A stretch of DNA of 64,000 bases from Ophiosphaerella korrae (GCA_028456385.1 JALNQF010000080.1:118415-182414), one strand, 5' to 3'; positions 9,040-23,048 are shown, counted from the stretch's first letter. Notes: generated from the sequence alone by a model not told the origin. Program-made: numbers and translations.

Positions 9040-12000
9040 GTTAAAGTTATTTTCTAGTTCCTATGTATTCTCCTATAGTTACCCTTTCTCGTCTATACCT
9101 ATCTATTTTACTAGGTAGTAGTTCCTACTATTATAGAACTAGTATACTAGAATTTTCTTAACTTCTTATTCTTCTTATTCTCTATATGTATCTACTTCGT
9201 ACACTAGTAGTTCTACTTCTTATAGTACTATCTTAAGTAGTACTACGTAGAAAGTTAAGTATATCCTTATTTTACTTAGTAGTTTTAGCTTAAATATAAC
9301 TAGTGTAATTTCTTTCTTAATTTTGTATAGTCTTATCTTAATATAGTCTAGTTTTAAACTTAGCCTCTTACTCTTAATATTTTTCCGCACTAACTATACT
9401 TTTTCTCTCTCTTTAAATTAGGGTCCTTCTTTATATTTCTTGTTATAGTACTTAGCTATACAATTATACAAGAACTCTACGTCCTATCTTAGCTAATTAT
9501 GTATATCTTTAAGTCTATTAGCGAAGTTTTCTCTTCTTAGAGACTAAGATATTTCTAATCTTAGTATTCTATATATACTAAGGTTAAATCTATAGTTTAC
9601 AAAAAAAAGTAATACTCTTATTACTATATTCTTTATGCTATTATATACTAACTATACTATAAGTAGTAACTATACCTAATTATTCTAGTTATAGTTAAGG
9701 TAGTATCTTAAGTATTGTTCTACTATCTAATTTATTTGTTCTAACTATCTATCTATTTATAGGTAGTACGCTGTAGACATTATATATTTAATTCCTAATT
9801 ACGCTATTATCGTTCTCTATAGTTTTAATATAAATCTTATATCTCTATCTATAATAATCTTGTTTAGTAGTCTATATTAACTAATTATAGTTCCTAGAAC
9901 CTAGTATATAGTAACTTCTATCCTACTTTTCTCTTTATATAATCTAAAGTATATATACTTTATAAGCTTATCTACTATTATAAGTACTCTATTATACTCT
10001 ATTCCTAATATTAGATCTTTAGATTTAGGTAGTTTTGTAATAAAGTCTATTGTAATAACTTCTTATAGTTATTCTAGTATTTTTACTAGTTATAACATCC
10101 TATATAGTACGTATCTATTGTACTTATTTCTCTAGTATTCTATATAGCCTTGTAGTACTTCTATTACTAGTTATCTTACTTTTAGAATATAGTAATCTTG
10201 TAGTAGTCTATCTAATATTTTCTTAATACTTTAATAACTATATACTAGTAGTTTATAGAATTATTATATAAATTCTCTTTAGATCTTCTTTAGAATATAT
10301 ATTCTTCTATAGGCTTATACAAGTCTTTCTTAGATCTCTAGTTTCTCTATTTCTTTAGATACTTCTTGCGTTATTTTCTAAATCTATTTGTCTAGCTCGC
10401 TACTTTTTCTTTTAAGTATTATAGCTATTTTAGGTATATTTAAGACTAAGTATCTTTCTTTATTCTTAACTAGAACTATACTTATAGCGTTTACTTCTTC
10501 TTATAAGTCTAGTCTTCTACTAAAGGTATCTATAAATTAATTATCTTTACTCTTTATATATATAATTTCTATATTAAATATTAATAAGAATTCCTACTAT
10601 CTTATATAGCGTTATAATAGTTCTTTATTTATTATAAATCCTATAAGATTCTTATAGTCTATATAGACTTTTATCTAATACTTTACTTTTTATAAGTATA
10701 CTCTCTATTATTTAAATACTTTATAGATTACTAGTATTTCTTTATTATAGATTAGGTAGTTAAGCTTTACTAGCTTTATCTTCTTAGAGAAGTATTTAAC
10801 TAAGTATTTCTTTTTAGTCTTTAGGTCTTCTTATATTAGTACTATTTTATAGACTAAGTTAGATGCGTCTGTTTTTACTATTACTAGTAGGTTAGGGTTA
10901 TATATTCTAATAACTAGATTTTCTATAAACTTTCTTTTAACTTTATTAAATACTTTATTATATTCTTTACTCTATTTAAATAGTACGTCTTTCTTTATAA
11001 GTCTTGTAATTAGTTCTATATCTTTAGACTATCCTACTATTAATTTCCTACAAAAATTTACTAGTCTATAGAATTATTATACTTCTTTTAGGTTTTTTAG
11101 TATTAGCTATTTGTTAATTAACTTAATCTTTCCTAGGTTAATCTTGATTTTTCCTAGTTCTATAATAAATCTAAGGAAATCTATTTCTTTTATATAGAAC
11201 TCGCATTTTCTTATCTTAAGAAATAGTTTATTTTCTTCTAGTTTCTCTAGTACTTTATATACGTGTTATACGTGTTCCTCTTCTATTTCTAAGAATATAA
11301 GAATATTGTCTAAGTATACAAATATAAATATATCTAAGTACTCTCTTAGTACTATATTAATTCTTTCCTAGAAGGCTACTAGTATATTTATTAAGCTAAA
11401 GGGTATTACTATATATTTGTATAGTCTATACTATATTCTAAACGCTATTTTCTATTTATTACCTTTCTTAATTCTAATCTAGTAGTAAGTATTCTAAATA
11501 TCTAACTTTGTAAAGATTATTACTTTACGTAGCTTATTTTATATTACGTCTATCTATAGTAAAGGGTATTAGTTTTTACTTATAACTATATTAGTTTTTC
11601 TAAAGTCTACGTAAAGTCTTTTTTTATTTATCTCTTTCTTATCTACAAAAATAAGTCTATATACTACTAAGGATTTAGATTCTTATATCTATCTTTTTTT
11701 TATTACGTTTAAAATAAATACTTATTTAATTTTTAATTTTTCTTCTATTTTTTAGTAGACTAGGCTCTATCCTACGTTTTTTCCTTCTTCTACTTCTATT
11801 ACTAAGTCCTATAGTTAGTATTCTAGAAGGTAATCTTTAGGCTCTATAAGCTGTTTTTCCTATTTCTTATATTCTTCTAGGAATTCTCCTTTATAGGTAT
11901 TTATGTTAGCTTTTAATATATCTTTCTTAGAGTAACTAATTTTCCCTATTCTCTAATTAATATGTAGGTTAGTTATCTATAACTATAGTATACCTAGTAT

Positions 12001-14440
12001 TATATCTTATTTATTATTAATTGTTGTTATGTCTATAATTATATTCTTAATTATTATCTTTTCTAGTTTAAGTATAAAGAGAACTATCTTAAGCCTAATA
12101 GGTTCTTAGAATAGTTTTCCTTTAATCGTGCTTAATTATTAAGAGTACTTCTTTGTTATATAACGTATTCCTTATATTTCTATAAACTTCTTTAATATAA
12201 AGTTCCTTGTAGCTCTACTATTAATTATTAATTATACTTTCTTCTCTTAGTATATACCTATTTTTATAATATATAGGCCTCTTATACCTTTTAGCTATTC
12301 TTACTTAGGCGTTTTTATAAATTATCTATCTTTCTATAGCTATAGCCCTATTTTAAGCTTATATTCTTTATATTTTAGATATTTATTATATATATATTTG
12401 TACTATAGTCTTCTTTAGACGCATTTCTTAGATAGTTTTAGTCTAGGCCTTACTACTAAGTATCTATCTTCTAAGATTATTTCTTATCTTTAGATATCTT
12501 CTACTATAATTACTCTCGTGTAATTATAGCTTCTTCTTCTTATAGGCTATACTTTGTTGTTTACTTTAGAGTTTCTATATATAATATAATTCTTATCTAG
12601 GTATAATATCTATAATACTTTAAAATATACTAGATATTTTAGATCTATTATCTAGTTATCCCCTTTCTAGTACTTGTCTTTTCTAAGTATATCTATAGTT
12701 AAGATATAGTATACTACTAGTACTCTTAGTATATAGGCTTTGTTAATCTATTACGTCTTTCTTATAAAGTATTACTATTCTTCTTTTATAAGTATTCTTC
12801 CTACTATAACTATATATTACTTTATCTATTCCTAGAATAGTATAAACCTTATTTCTTTAGGATTACGTTCTTTCTAGTCTTTATACGCTTCCTCTATACT
12901 TATAACTATTAAGTATATTTAAATAAACTTCTATTATTTATTTTATTCCTCTATATCTATTATTATATAGCTATTATAGCTATATATATCTAGCTAGGTA
13001 TATTCTATACTTTTTATACTAACTTACTTCTTACTTTCTTGTAGTCTTTTAGAGGAAGCTATAGTAGTCTCTTTATCTAGTACTAGTCCTTTAGCTTAGA
13101 TTAATAGAATCTAGAGTTTCTCCCCTTCTAAGTCTTCTATTAGTAGGTCTATTACGTATACTATCTCGTCTAGCTACGCTTTTATTCTTTCTTTTGTTAC
13201 TACTACTTTATTTCTTTATTATAGGAAATATCCTACTCCTTTCTTACTAGAATAGTATATATAGTATTTGTCTTTATAACAAAAAGTCTAATAGAGTATT
13301 ATATATTATATTTCTTTACTCCTAGCTACTTTTTCTTAAGGTTTAGCCTATACTTATAATACTTCCTTCTTTTTCTTAGTTATCTTTAACTAAGTTTCCT
13401 TATCTTTCTTATAGTCTTTACTTCTATAGTCTTTTATAAAGTATCCTAGCTTTCTATATTTATAATATACTATATCTTTTTTCTTCTAAGATTAGTAGTC
13501 TTTTGCGTAGTAGCCCTTTTTACTATAGTTAAAGTACGTAAAGTCTTTATTCTTCTTTTTCTTCTTGTCCTTATTAGCGTTAAGGATTATTAGGTCTCTA
13601 GTATCCTAGTTTCTAGGTTAGCTACTATACTTGTTTTTCTTCTATTCTTAAAGGTTATTATTAATTTATATTACCTATTACTTTAAAGCTTCTAATATTC
13701 TAGGTTTCTCTATATAGATTATTTCGTTCCGAATTTTCTTATTTAATCTTTATTTAAATCGTAATATTAATATAGATTTATTCTATTCTATATTTTACGA
13801 TAGTTATTTAAACTATAATATATACTTAGGTACGCTCTTTTATTGTATAAGTCTTTTAAGTTTCTTTTTAGCTTGTTAGGTAATATTTATATCCCTAAAT
13901 ACTACTCTTATTCGCCTAGTAAAGTATTTATAACTCCTAAAAATAGCTCTAGTTTTGTCCTTCTAGTATATAGGTGTATATATCGTATAGTCTATCTAGT
14001 AAGGTTTAAACTATCTTATTACATCCTTCTTAAGGTGTATTCTAATATATATTACTTTCTTTTCTTCTATATTAAAGTATAGTACTTATATATCTATCTA
14101 GAGTTATACTAATACTATAAAAGGTCTTAACTCCTCCCTTATTCTATTAAACTTCCTAAGGACAGGTATCTTAGGTAGTTTCTTCGTCGCACTTATTTTT
14201 AGTTGTTAGGTAATTAGTTCTATTTAATTCTAACCTTTAATAATAGCTTTAATCTATACTTTGTTCTACTTTACGTAATCCTATAGTTCCTTGTTCTACG
14301 TTTCTAAAGCTTTAATTACTATCTTTATATCTTCTTTATTATTAATTAATTTATTAATATAATACTTAATTATTTCCTATATAGTACTATCTAACTTAGA
14401 ACTACTCTTAGGGACTTTGCTTAATTATTTAGTTAAACTT
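9040..14440 (-). pseudogene. Element 1 gag-pol remnant
   Basis: Order on the minus strand: gag with a zinc-knuckle region near 13440-13520, protease, reverse transcriptase (catalytic box reads YLDN near 11294-11310 instead of YLDD), RNase H, integrase, then a chromodomain remnant near 9060-9200. Frames are broken by TAG/TAA derived from Gln and Trp codons. No functional product is expected. Confidence 0.8.
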
Positions 14441-14509
14441 TCTACTATCGTGTTAGCTAGACTATACGCTACTTACGCTTTACTTCTCGTAATAACTAAA
14501 TTAGTAAGG

Positions 14510-14937
14510 TATAAGAGGTGTTACTAGGGTTAACTTCCTAATACCTAAGAGTATTAGTAGATTAAGAGGTAATAACAAAGCTCGTACTATAATCTACAAT
14601 AAGCTTATAAATAATAGAAGATGTTTTACAACTATCTTAGTATTATTACTTGTAGTTAATAATTAAATTACTAATACTATCTTAATAATACGCATTATTA
14701 CTAACTATATACTTATTATAATCTATTAATCTATAATTACTAAGACTAATAGATTGTAGATTATCCTAATCTATAATCTACTAATACTAAGAGTCTATAG
14801 ATTATAGATTACCCTAGGTATCCTAATTATATGTAGTCTCCTAATTAAGTTCGTATTCCTTAGGGTTATATAAATCTACGTCTATTATCGTAGGGCTAAT
14901 TAGTTCTATCTATAGCTCTCTTATTACTATCGTAATA
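14510..14937 (-). repeat. Element 1, 5' LTR
   Basis: 428 bp, same boundaries as its partner. Differences from 7905-8332 are overwhelmingly C-to-T or G-to-A transitions, consistent with RIP after insertion. Confidence 0.9.
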
Positions 14938-14942
14938 CCTTA

Positions 14943-16006
14943 GTATTCTTAGTACTTTTCTTAAATAGTTATAGCTATAGATACCTATCTTAAAAGCTTT
15001 ATTTCTTTAGAATAACTATCTAATACTAGACGCCCTAAATTATAGACTAATAAAAGGTTAATAGAAGAGAGTCTTATAAAAGTTTAAAAATACTTAGCTA
15101 CTTAAGTTAAAGAAAATATTCTTATTAAAGATAAGAGTAGAGCCTATTATTAATAGCTTATAAGAACTTAGAATAAGTAAGTAAAACTATACTCTAAGAA
15201 GCTATTAGAAACTAATATAATATTTAAAGTTCTTTAATATATATAAAATAAACCGAAATATAATTTAGTAAAGGCTTTACCTTAGAGATCCTATAGCTAT
15301 TATATAAAGTAAGGCCTACTTAATTATAAAAGAGTTAACTATTATATCTTTTACTTTATACTAATATTAGTAAGTTTATAACTTACTAATATTTAGATAT
15401 TATTTTACGTTTCGTTAGTACTTAGTAAGTTACTAGGTATATATACCTAGTACTAACCTAGATAGCTTTTACTTACTATTTACTCTTTTTAGTTAATTAT
15501 TAAAAACTACTTTATTAAGTTATTTTATATAAAGTCTACTTTATATAATAGTAGATCTCTATAAATATTTTACTTGCCTAGGTTTCTTTATAACCTAGAA
15601 TTATACTAGTAAATTTTTTACTTATACTAGAGTTAATATAAAATAGCTTAATTATAGCTAACTCTTAATTAAGCTTTATTTAGCTAAAAAAAACTATACT
15701 ACTAAGAATTAGATTTTACCTTAGCTATAGTATACTAAGTAAACTCTTAAGTTTACTATATTATAGTTCTAGTTAAAGTTTTTAGTACTTTTTTTCTACT
15801 AGTACTAGTACTAAAATTTTTAAAAGAAATATATACTATAAAAAAATTATTTAACTACCTTATAAGTTATAAGCGTTAGCTTATACTTACTATATATACT
15901 TAAGTAAAAGTATACTTATACTAAGTATTAAACCTAAGTAGTAATACTAATAAAAAGAAAAAAACTCCTAGACTTATATAAATTAGTAGCGCTTAATTTA
16001 TAAAAA
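14943..16006. other. RIP-mutated spacer between elements 1 and 2
   Basis: About 1.06 kb of very AT-rich sequence with no recognisable domain. It is part of the older DNA into which elements 1 and 2 inserted, because both sides carry their TSDs. It may be an older, unidentifiable repeat. Confidence 0.5.
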
Positions 16007-16011
16007 CTAAG

Positions 16012-16440
16012 TGTTATAGGTATAATAGAAGGAATCGAGATAGAACTAATCGATCTCGACTTAGGTGCTAACAAAGTATAAGATAAGCGGGGTAACAATC
16101 TTAATTAGGAAACTACGCATAACTAGGATACCTAGGGTAATCTATAATCTATAGATTCTTAGTAACTATAGATTATAGATTAAAGTAATCTATAATCTAT
16201 TAGTCTTAGTAACTATAGATTATAGATTATGTTAAGTATATAATTAAGTAGGATACGCATTATTAGAAAGGTATTAGTAATTTAATCTTTTAACTATAGA
16301 ACGCTAATACAAGATAGTTACAAAATATCTTCTATTGTTTATAGTTATTATAGATCCTAATATAAACTTTTACTATTACCTTGTAATCTACTAACTCTCC
16401 TAGATAGGTACCTGTAGTTAATAATAGGCAGCCTATAACA
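16012..16440 (+). repeat. Element 2, 5' LTR
   Basis: 429 bp, TGTTATAGG to CCTATAACA. It retains some CpG-rich patches (for example ATCGATCTCGAC and GCGGGGTAAC) lost in the 3' LTR. Confidence 0.9.
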
Positions 16441-16559
16441 CCTTACTAATTTAGTTATTATAAGAAGCGAAGCGTAAGTAGCGTATAGTCTAGCTAATAC
16501 AATAGTAGAAAGTTTAACTAAAATAAGTAAAGCCCTTAGGAGTAGTTATAAGTCTAATA

Positions 16560-19500
16560 GTACTGCATAAGAAACAATTAAGGACTAAATTAATAACTTA
16601 ATCTTAGACAAGGAAGATATAAAGATAGTAATTAATACCCTAGAAATATAGAATAAAGAACTATAGGATTACGCGAAACAAAACAAAGTATAGATTAAGG
16701 CTATTATTAAAGGTTAGAACTAAATAGAGTTAATTATACAACGCCTAGTAATAAGTACTACAAAGAAACTACTAAAGATACCTATCTTAAAGAAGTTTAA
16801 TAGAACAAGAGAGAAACTAAGACCCTTTATTACTTTAGTATAACTCTAGATAGATATACAAGCACTATACTTTAACACGGAAGAAAAGAAGGTAATATAT
16901 ATAGGACTACACCTTAAAGAAGATATAATAAGATAGTATAAACCTTACTAGACTAACTACATAATATACTCTCTAATAACCTAGAAGGATAAAACTAGAG
17001 CTATTTTTAGAAGTTATAAATACTTTACTAAACAAATAAGAGTAGTATTTAGAGATATAGACGTTACTAGATAAGCTAAAGAATAACTAGAAAAGCTTAT
17101 ACAAAACTAGAGTATCTCTAAGTACGTATTATAATTTAAGTAACTATCTTAAAATATAGAATAGAATAAGTTAGCCTTAATATTACAATTTAAACAAGGA
17201 CTAAACTTAAAGATACAATATAAGATAATCTATATAGAAAAACTAAGGATACTAGAAGCCCTAAAGTAATAGGTAATCTAAATTAATAATAATCTTCGAG
17301 AATAGAAGAAGAACAAGTATAGCACCTAAACTAGAAACTAGGATGCTAGAGACCCTATAATCTTTAACGCTAACAAGGATAAGAAAAAGAAGAAGAATAT
17401 AGACTTTACGTACTTTAACTATAGTAAGAAAGGCTACTATACAAAAGATTACTATTTACAAAAGAAGAAAGATATAGTATACTATAAATATAAGAAGCTA
17501 GGATACTTTATAAAAGACTATAGAAGTAAAGACCTAAAGAAAGAAAACTAGTTAAAAATAACTAAAAAGAAGAAAGAAACACTATAAGTATAAGCTAAAC
17601 CTTAGGAAAAGGTAGCTAAGAGTAAAGAAGTATAATATATAATACTCTATTAGACTTTTTATTATAATAACAACTACTATATATATTTTTCTAGTAAGTA
17701 GAGAGTAGTATAGTTCTTATAGAAATAGAGATACAAAGTAGCTATAATAAAAGAAAGTAGAATAAAAGCTTAGCTAGAAGAGATAGCTTAAGTAATAGAC
17801 TTACTAATAGAAGACTTAGAGAGGAAAGAACCTTTAGTACTATTAATCTAGGCCGAAGGACTAGTACTAGATAAAGAGACTACTACAGCTTCTTCTAAAG
17901 AATAGCAAGAAAGCGAGAAATAGGTTAGTATAAGAGGTATAGAATATACCTAGCTAATAATATATAGCTATAATAGTTGCACAATAATAGAAATAGAAGA
18001 ATAAAACAAAGAATAGAGATTTATTTAAATATATTTAATAGTTATAAATATAGAGGAAGCGTATAAAGACTAGAAAGAACGCAATCCTAAAGAAATAAAG
18101 TTTACACTATTTTAAGAATAGATAAAGTAGTATATAGTTATAGTAGGAAAAATACTTATATAAAAAGAATAGTAATACCTTATAAGAAAAACGCGATAGA
18201 TTAATAAAGCCTATATACTAAGAGTACTAGTAGTGTACTATATCCTAATAATAGTTATACTTAGAAAAGATAAGTACTAGGAAGAAGATAACAAAATAAT
18301 AGATCTAAAATATCTAGTATATTTTAAAGTATTATAGATATTATACTTAGATAAGAATTATATTATATATAAGAACTCTAAAGTAAATAACAACGTATAG
18401 CTTACTAGAAGAAAAGGCTATAACTATACAAGAGCAATACTAGTAAAAGATATCTAAGGATAGGAAATAATCTTAGAAGATAGATACTTAGTAGTAAGGC
18501 TAGGAACAAAACTATCTAAGAAATACGTCTAAGGAGGACTATAGTATAGATATATAAATAATAAATATCTAAAACATAAAGAATATAAACTTAGAGTAAG
18601 GCTATAGCCCTAGAAAGATAGATAATTTATAAAAATACCTAAGTAAGAATAACTAGAAGGTATAAGAAGCCTATATATTATAAAAATAGGTATATACTAA
18701 AGAAAGGAAGTACGATTAATAATTAATAGTAAAGCTACAAGAAACTTTATATCTAAGAAGTTTATAGAAATACAAGGAATGCGTTATATAATAAAGAAAT
18801 ACCCTCGACAATTAAGTACAATTAAAAGAAAACTATTCTAAGAACCTATACAGTTCGAAATAGTACCCTTAACACTAAGGTTAGAAAGACTAGAAATTAA
18901 GAATATAGTTATAGATATAACGACAATTAATAACAAACAAGATATAATACTAGGTATACTATAGTTATAGATAACTAACCTATACATTAATTAGAGAATA
19001 AGAAAAATTAGTTACCTAAAAAAAGAGATATTAAAAGCTAATATAAAAACCTATAAAGGAGAATTCCTAGAGAAATACAAGAAATAAGAAAAACAACTTA
19101 TAGAGCTAGAAGATTACCTTCTAGAATATTAACTATAGGATTTAGTAATAAAACTAGAAGAAAGTAAAGACTTAAGATAAAGCCTAGTCTACTAAAAAAT
19201 AGAAGAAGAATCTAAGATTAAACGAGTATTTATTAAGAACGTAATAAAGAAAAGATAGATACAAGAATCTAAATCTTTAGTAGTATATAGTCTTATATTT
19301 ATAGACAAAAAGAGAATAAGTAATAAAAGACCTTACGTAGACTTTAGAAAAACTAACATAATTATAAACAAGAACTAATACCTATTACTATAAATTAACG
19401 TAATACAAGATAGGCTATAAAAAGCAAAGATCTTTATAAAACTAGATATTTAGAACGCCTACTACTAGATTAGAATTAAAGAAGGTAATAAATAGAAAAT

Positions 19501-21950
19501 AGTATTTAGAACATAGTATAGACTATATAAATACTTAGTTATACTATTTAGTTTAATAAACGCACTAGCAGCATTCTAAGAAAGAATTAATATAGTACTA
19601 AGAGAGTACTTAGATATATTTATATTTGCATACTTAGATAACATCCTTATATTCTTAGAAATAGAAGAAGAATATATACAATATATATACAAAGTACTAG
19701 AAAAGCTAGTAGAAGCTAAAATATTCTTTAAAATAAAGAAATGCAAATTTTATATAAAAAAAATAGACTTCCTTAGATTTATTATAGAACTAAGAAAGAT
19801 TAAGATTAACCTAAAGAAGATTAAGTTAATTAACAAATAGCTAACACTAAAGAACCTAAAAGAAGTATAGTAATTTTATAGGTTAGCTAACTTTTATAAG
19901 AAGTTAATAGTAAGATATTCTAAAAATATAGAACTTATTATAAGACTTATAAAGAAAGACATACTATTTAAATAGACTAAGGAATATAACAAGGTATTTA
20001 ACAAAATTAAAAGAAAGTTTATAAAGAACCTAGTTATTAGAATATATAACCTAGACCTACTAGTAATAGTAAAAATAGATGCATCTAACTTAGTCTATAG
20101 AATAGTACTAATATAAGAAAACCTAAAAACTAAGAAAGAATACTTAGTTAAATACTTCTCTAAGAAGATAAAAATAGTAGAACTTAACTACTAGATCTAT
20201 AACAAAGAAATACTAGCAATCTATAAAGTATTTAAATAATAGAGAGTATACCTATAAGGAGTAAAATACTAAATAAAGGTCTATATAGACTATAAGAATC
20301 TTATAAGATTTATAATAAATAAAGAACTATTATAATACTATATAAGATAGTAGGAATTTCTATTAATATTTAATATAGAAATTATATATATAAAAGGGAA
20401 AGACAACTAATTTATAGACGCCCTTAGTAGAAGACTAGACTTATAGGAAGAAGTAAACGCAACTAGTATAGTTCTAGTTAAGAACGAGGAAGGATACCTA
20501 ATCCTAAATACACTTAAGATAGCCGTAATACTTAAAAGAGTAAGTAGTAAGCTAGATAAATAGATTTAAAAAACAACATACAAAGTATCTAAAGAAATAG
20601 AGAAACTTAAAATTTAAGAAGGATTTGTACAAGTATATAGAAGAACGTATATCCTAAGAAAAATCTAAAGAGAATTTATATAATAATTCTACAAGTTACT
20701 AGTATATAGTTACTAAGAGATTAATAAAACTCTAGATAAGTTACTATAAGATTATTATATTCTAAAAGCAAGATAGCTAGTAATAGAAGTACTACAAGAT
20801 TATATAGAATATTAAAGAAATAAGTATAGTAGATATATACTATATAGAATACTATAACTAGTAGAAATACTAGAATAACTATAGAGAGTTATTACAATAG
20901 ACTTTATTACAAAGCTACTAAAGTCTAAAGACCTAATATTAGGAGTTAAATATAATAGAATCCTAATAATAGTAGATAAACTTATAAAGTACTTATACTT
21001 TAGACTATATAAAGAAAAGAGTAAGATAGAGGTTACTATATACTAGGTCCTAGGAACTATAATTAGTTAATATAGACTACTAGATAAGATTATTATAGAT
21101 AGAGATATAAGATTTATATTAAAATTATAGGGAATAATAATAGCGTAATTAGGAATTAAATATATAATATCTATAGCATACTACCTATAGATAGATAGAT
21201 AGTTAGAACGAATAAATTAGATAGTAGAATAGTACTTAAGATACTACCTTAACTATAACTAGAACAATTAGGTATAGTTACTACTTATAGTATAGTTAGC
21301 ATATAATAGCGCAAAGAATATAGTAATAGGAATATTACCTTTCTTTATAAACTATAGATTCGAACCTAGCGTATATAGAATACTAAGACTAGAGATATCT
21401 TAGTCTTTAAGAAGAGAAAAACTTACTAATAGACTTAAGGATATACACAATTAATTAAGATAGGACGTAGAATTCCTACACGATTAAATAGCAAGATATT
21501 ATAATAAGAAATATAAAGAGGGACCCTAATTTAGAAAGAGAGAAAAAGTATAGTTAGTACAAAAAAATATTAAGAGTAAACAACCTAGTTTAAAACTAGA
21601 TTACGTTAAAATAGAACTATACAAAATTAAAAAAGAAGTTACACTAGTTATATTTAAACTTAAGCTACTAAACAAGATAAAGATACACCTAATATTCTAC
21701 GTAGCCTTACTAGAATAAGTACTATAAGAAGTAGAACTACTAGTGTACAAAGTAGATATATATAGAGAATAAGAAGAATAAGAAGTTAAAGAAATCCTAG
21801 TATACTAGTTCTATAATAGAAGGAATTACTACTTAGTAGAATAGATAGGTATAAATAAGAAAGGATAACTATAGGAAAAAATATAGGAACTAGAAAATAA
21901 CCTTAACTACCCTAAAAAACTAGAGGAGTACTAAAATTAAAACCTTCTAG
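16560..21950 (+). pseudogene. Element 2 gag-pol remnant with chromodomain
   Basis: The best readable Gypsy polyprotein relic in the window. Gag carries a CX2CX4HX4C zinc knuckle at 17411-17452 in which all four ligand codons now read Tyr (TAC/TAT), and a second knuckle at about 17479-17520 is altered the same way. RT (about 19320-19830) reads RPYVDFRKTN, IFIKLDI, NAYY and YLDN (19630-19641, YLDD in intact elements). RNase H and integrase remnants follow. A chromodomain-like end near 21790-21935 reads NRRNYYLVE, IGINKKG, ELENNLNYPKKLEEY, marking it as a chromovirus. In-frame TAG/TAA are frequent throughout. Confidence 0.85.
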
Positions 21951-21959
21951 AACGCCTAG

Positions 21960-22600
21960 TAGCAAACTAAGAGAATTGATATTACTATTACTAAATAGAA
22001 AGGTAATAGGATTACCTAATATAGGACCTACTACAGCAACACTAAACACCTTATCTAAGTCTAGCTTAGCTTCTAGAGCTACTAACTATTTAGCTAATTT
22101 CTTATTATTTAACGCCTTTATCTTACAAAGATAAGAGAGATAAGCTTAATTCTCTACTAGCTTACTTTACGTAAGCTCCTAAATACGCTTATGCTTAGCT
22201 TTAGCCTCTACAATTTAAGATAGTAATTTCTTTTAAGTCTAGTTAATAGCTTTCTCTATTATTATTAAGCTTAGACGTAAGAATAAGTATAATAAACGTA
22301 TACTTAGAAAGAGAAATACTAGATACGTTATAAGAACTACGTATATTTATACAAATATATACTTTATAAGCCTTACTATTATTTATAGAAATAATATAAA
22401 GAAGAGACTTAGGGTTTAATTTAGGAGAAGCGTAATAAGAACAAGGAAATATTTCTATACTATTACGTAATACGTAATTAGCAAGAAGATAGTAATAGTG
22501 TATAGATAAAATAGGTATAAGAGAAGATAAAGAACTCTATATTAATAAAGAAACTAGATTAATAACTCTAGCTCTAGGATAGATAAATAAGGACTTACTT
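21960..22600 (-). pseudogene. Antisense accessory frame of element 2
   Basis: Reverse-strand counterpart of 8333-9034 in element 1, lying between the chromodomain end and the 3' polypurine tract. The reverse complement carries the same KIKALNNKK-like and EAKLDLDK-like stretches. It is heavily RIP-mutated; function unknown. Confidence 0.35.
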
Positions 22601-22614
22601 AGAAGAGGAGATAG

Positions 22615-23043
22615 TGTTATAGGTGTAATAGAAGGAATCGAGATAGAACTAATTAATCCTAACTTAGGTACTAACAAAGCATAGGATAAGTAGAGTAAGA
22701 ATCTTAATTAGGAAACTACGTATAACTAGGATACCTAGAGAAATCTATAATCTATAGATTCTTAGTAACTATAGATTATAGATTAAAGTAATCTATAATC
22801 TATTAGTCTTAGTAACTATAGATTATAGATTATGTTAAGTATATAATTAAGTAGGATACGCATTATTAGGAAGGTATTAGTAATTTAATCCTTTAACTAT
22901 AGAATGCTAATACAAGATAGTTATAAAATATCTTCTATTGTTTATAGTTATTATAGATCCTAATATAGACTTTTACTATTACCTTGTAATCTACTAACCT
23001 CCCTAGATAGGTGCCTATAGTTAACGATAGGTAGCCTGTAATA
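22615..23043 (+). repeat. Element 2, 3' LTR
   Basis: 429 bp, flanked on the left by the polypurine tract and on the right by TSD CTAAG. Its terminal ACA has become ATA. Confidence 0.9.
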
Positions 23044-23048
23044 CTAAG

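Larger units (their letters stand above)
7905..14937 (-). mobile_element. Gypsy element 1: RIP-degraded chromovirus
   Basis: 7033-bp LTR retrotransposon on the minus strand. The 428-bp LTRs (7905-8332 and 14510-14937) are bounded by matching 5-bp duplications CCTTA (7900-7904 and 14938-14942). A polypurine tract (minus AGAGGAGGAGATAG, 8333-8346) abuts the 3' LTR. The interior is homologous to elements 2-4 and carries gag and pol remnants full of TAG/TAA. Its LTR is the closest match to the solo LTR at 35903-36327. Confidence 0.9.
16012..23043 (+). mobile_element. Gypsy element 2: RIP-degraded chromovirus
   Basis: 7032 bp on the + strand. The 429-bp LTRs (16012-16440, 22615-23043) begin TGTTATAGG and end CCTATAACA (right copy CCTGTAATA), a 9-bp inverted terminus. 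TSD CTAAG occurs at 16007-16011 and 23044-23048. A polypurine tract AGAAGAGGAGATAG lies at 22601-22614. It is inverted relative to elements 1 and 3 and has a related interior. Confidence 0.92.

Noticed and set aside
13843..14082. 79-codon + strand open frame in element 1
   Set aside because: Lies on the strand opposite to the gag region; chance survival of a TpA-rich frame with no counterpart noticed in other copies.
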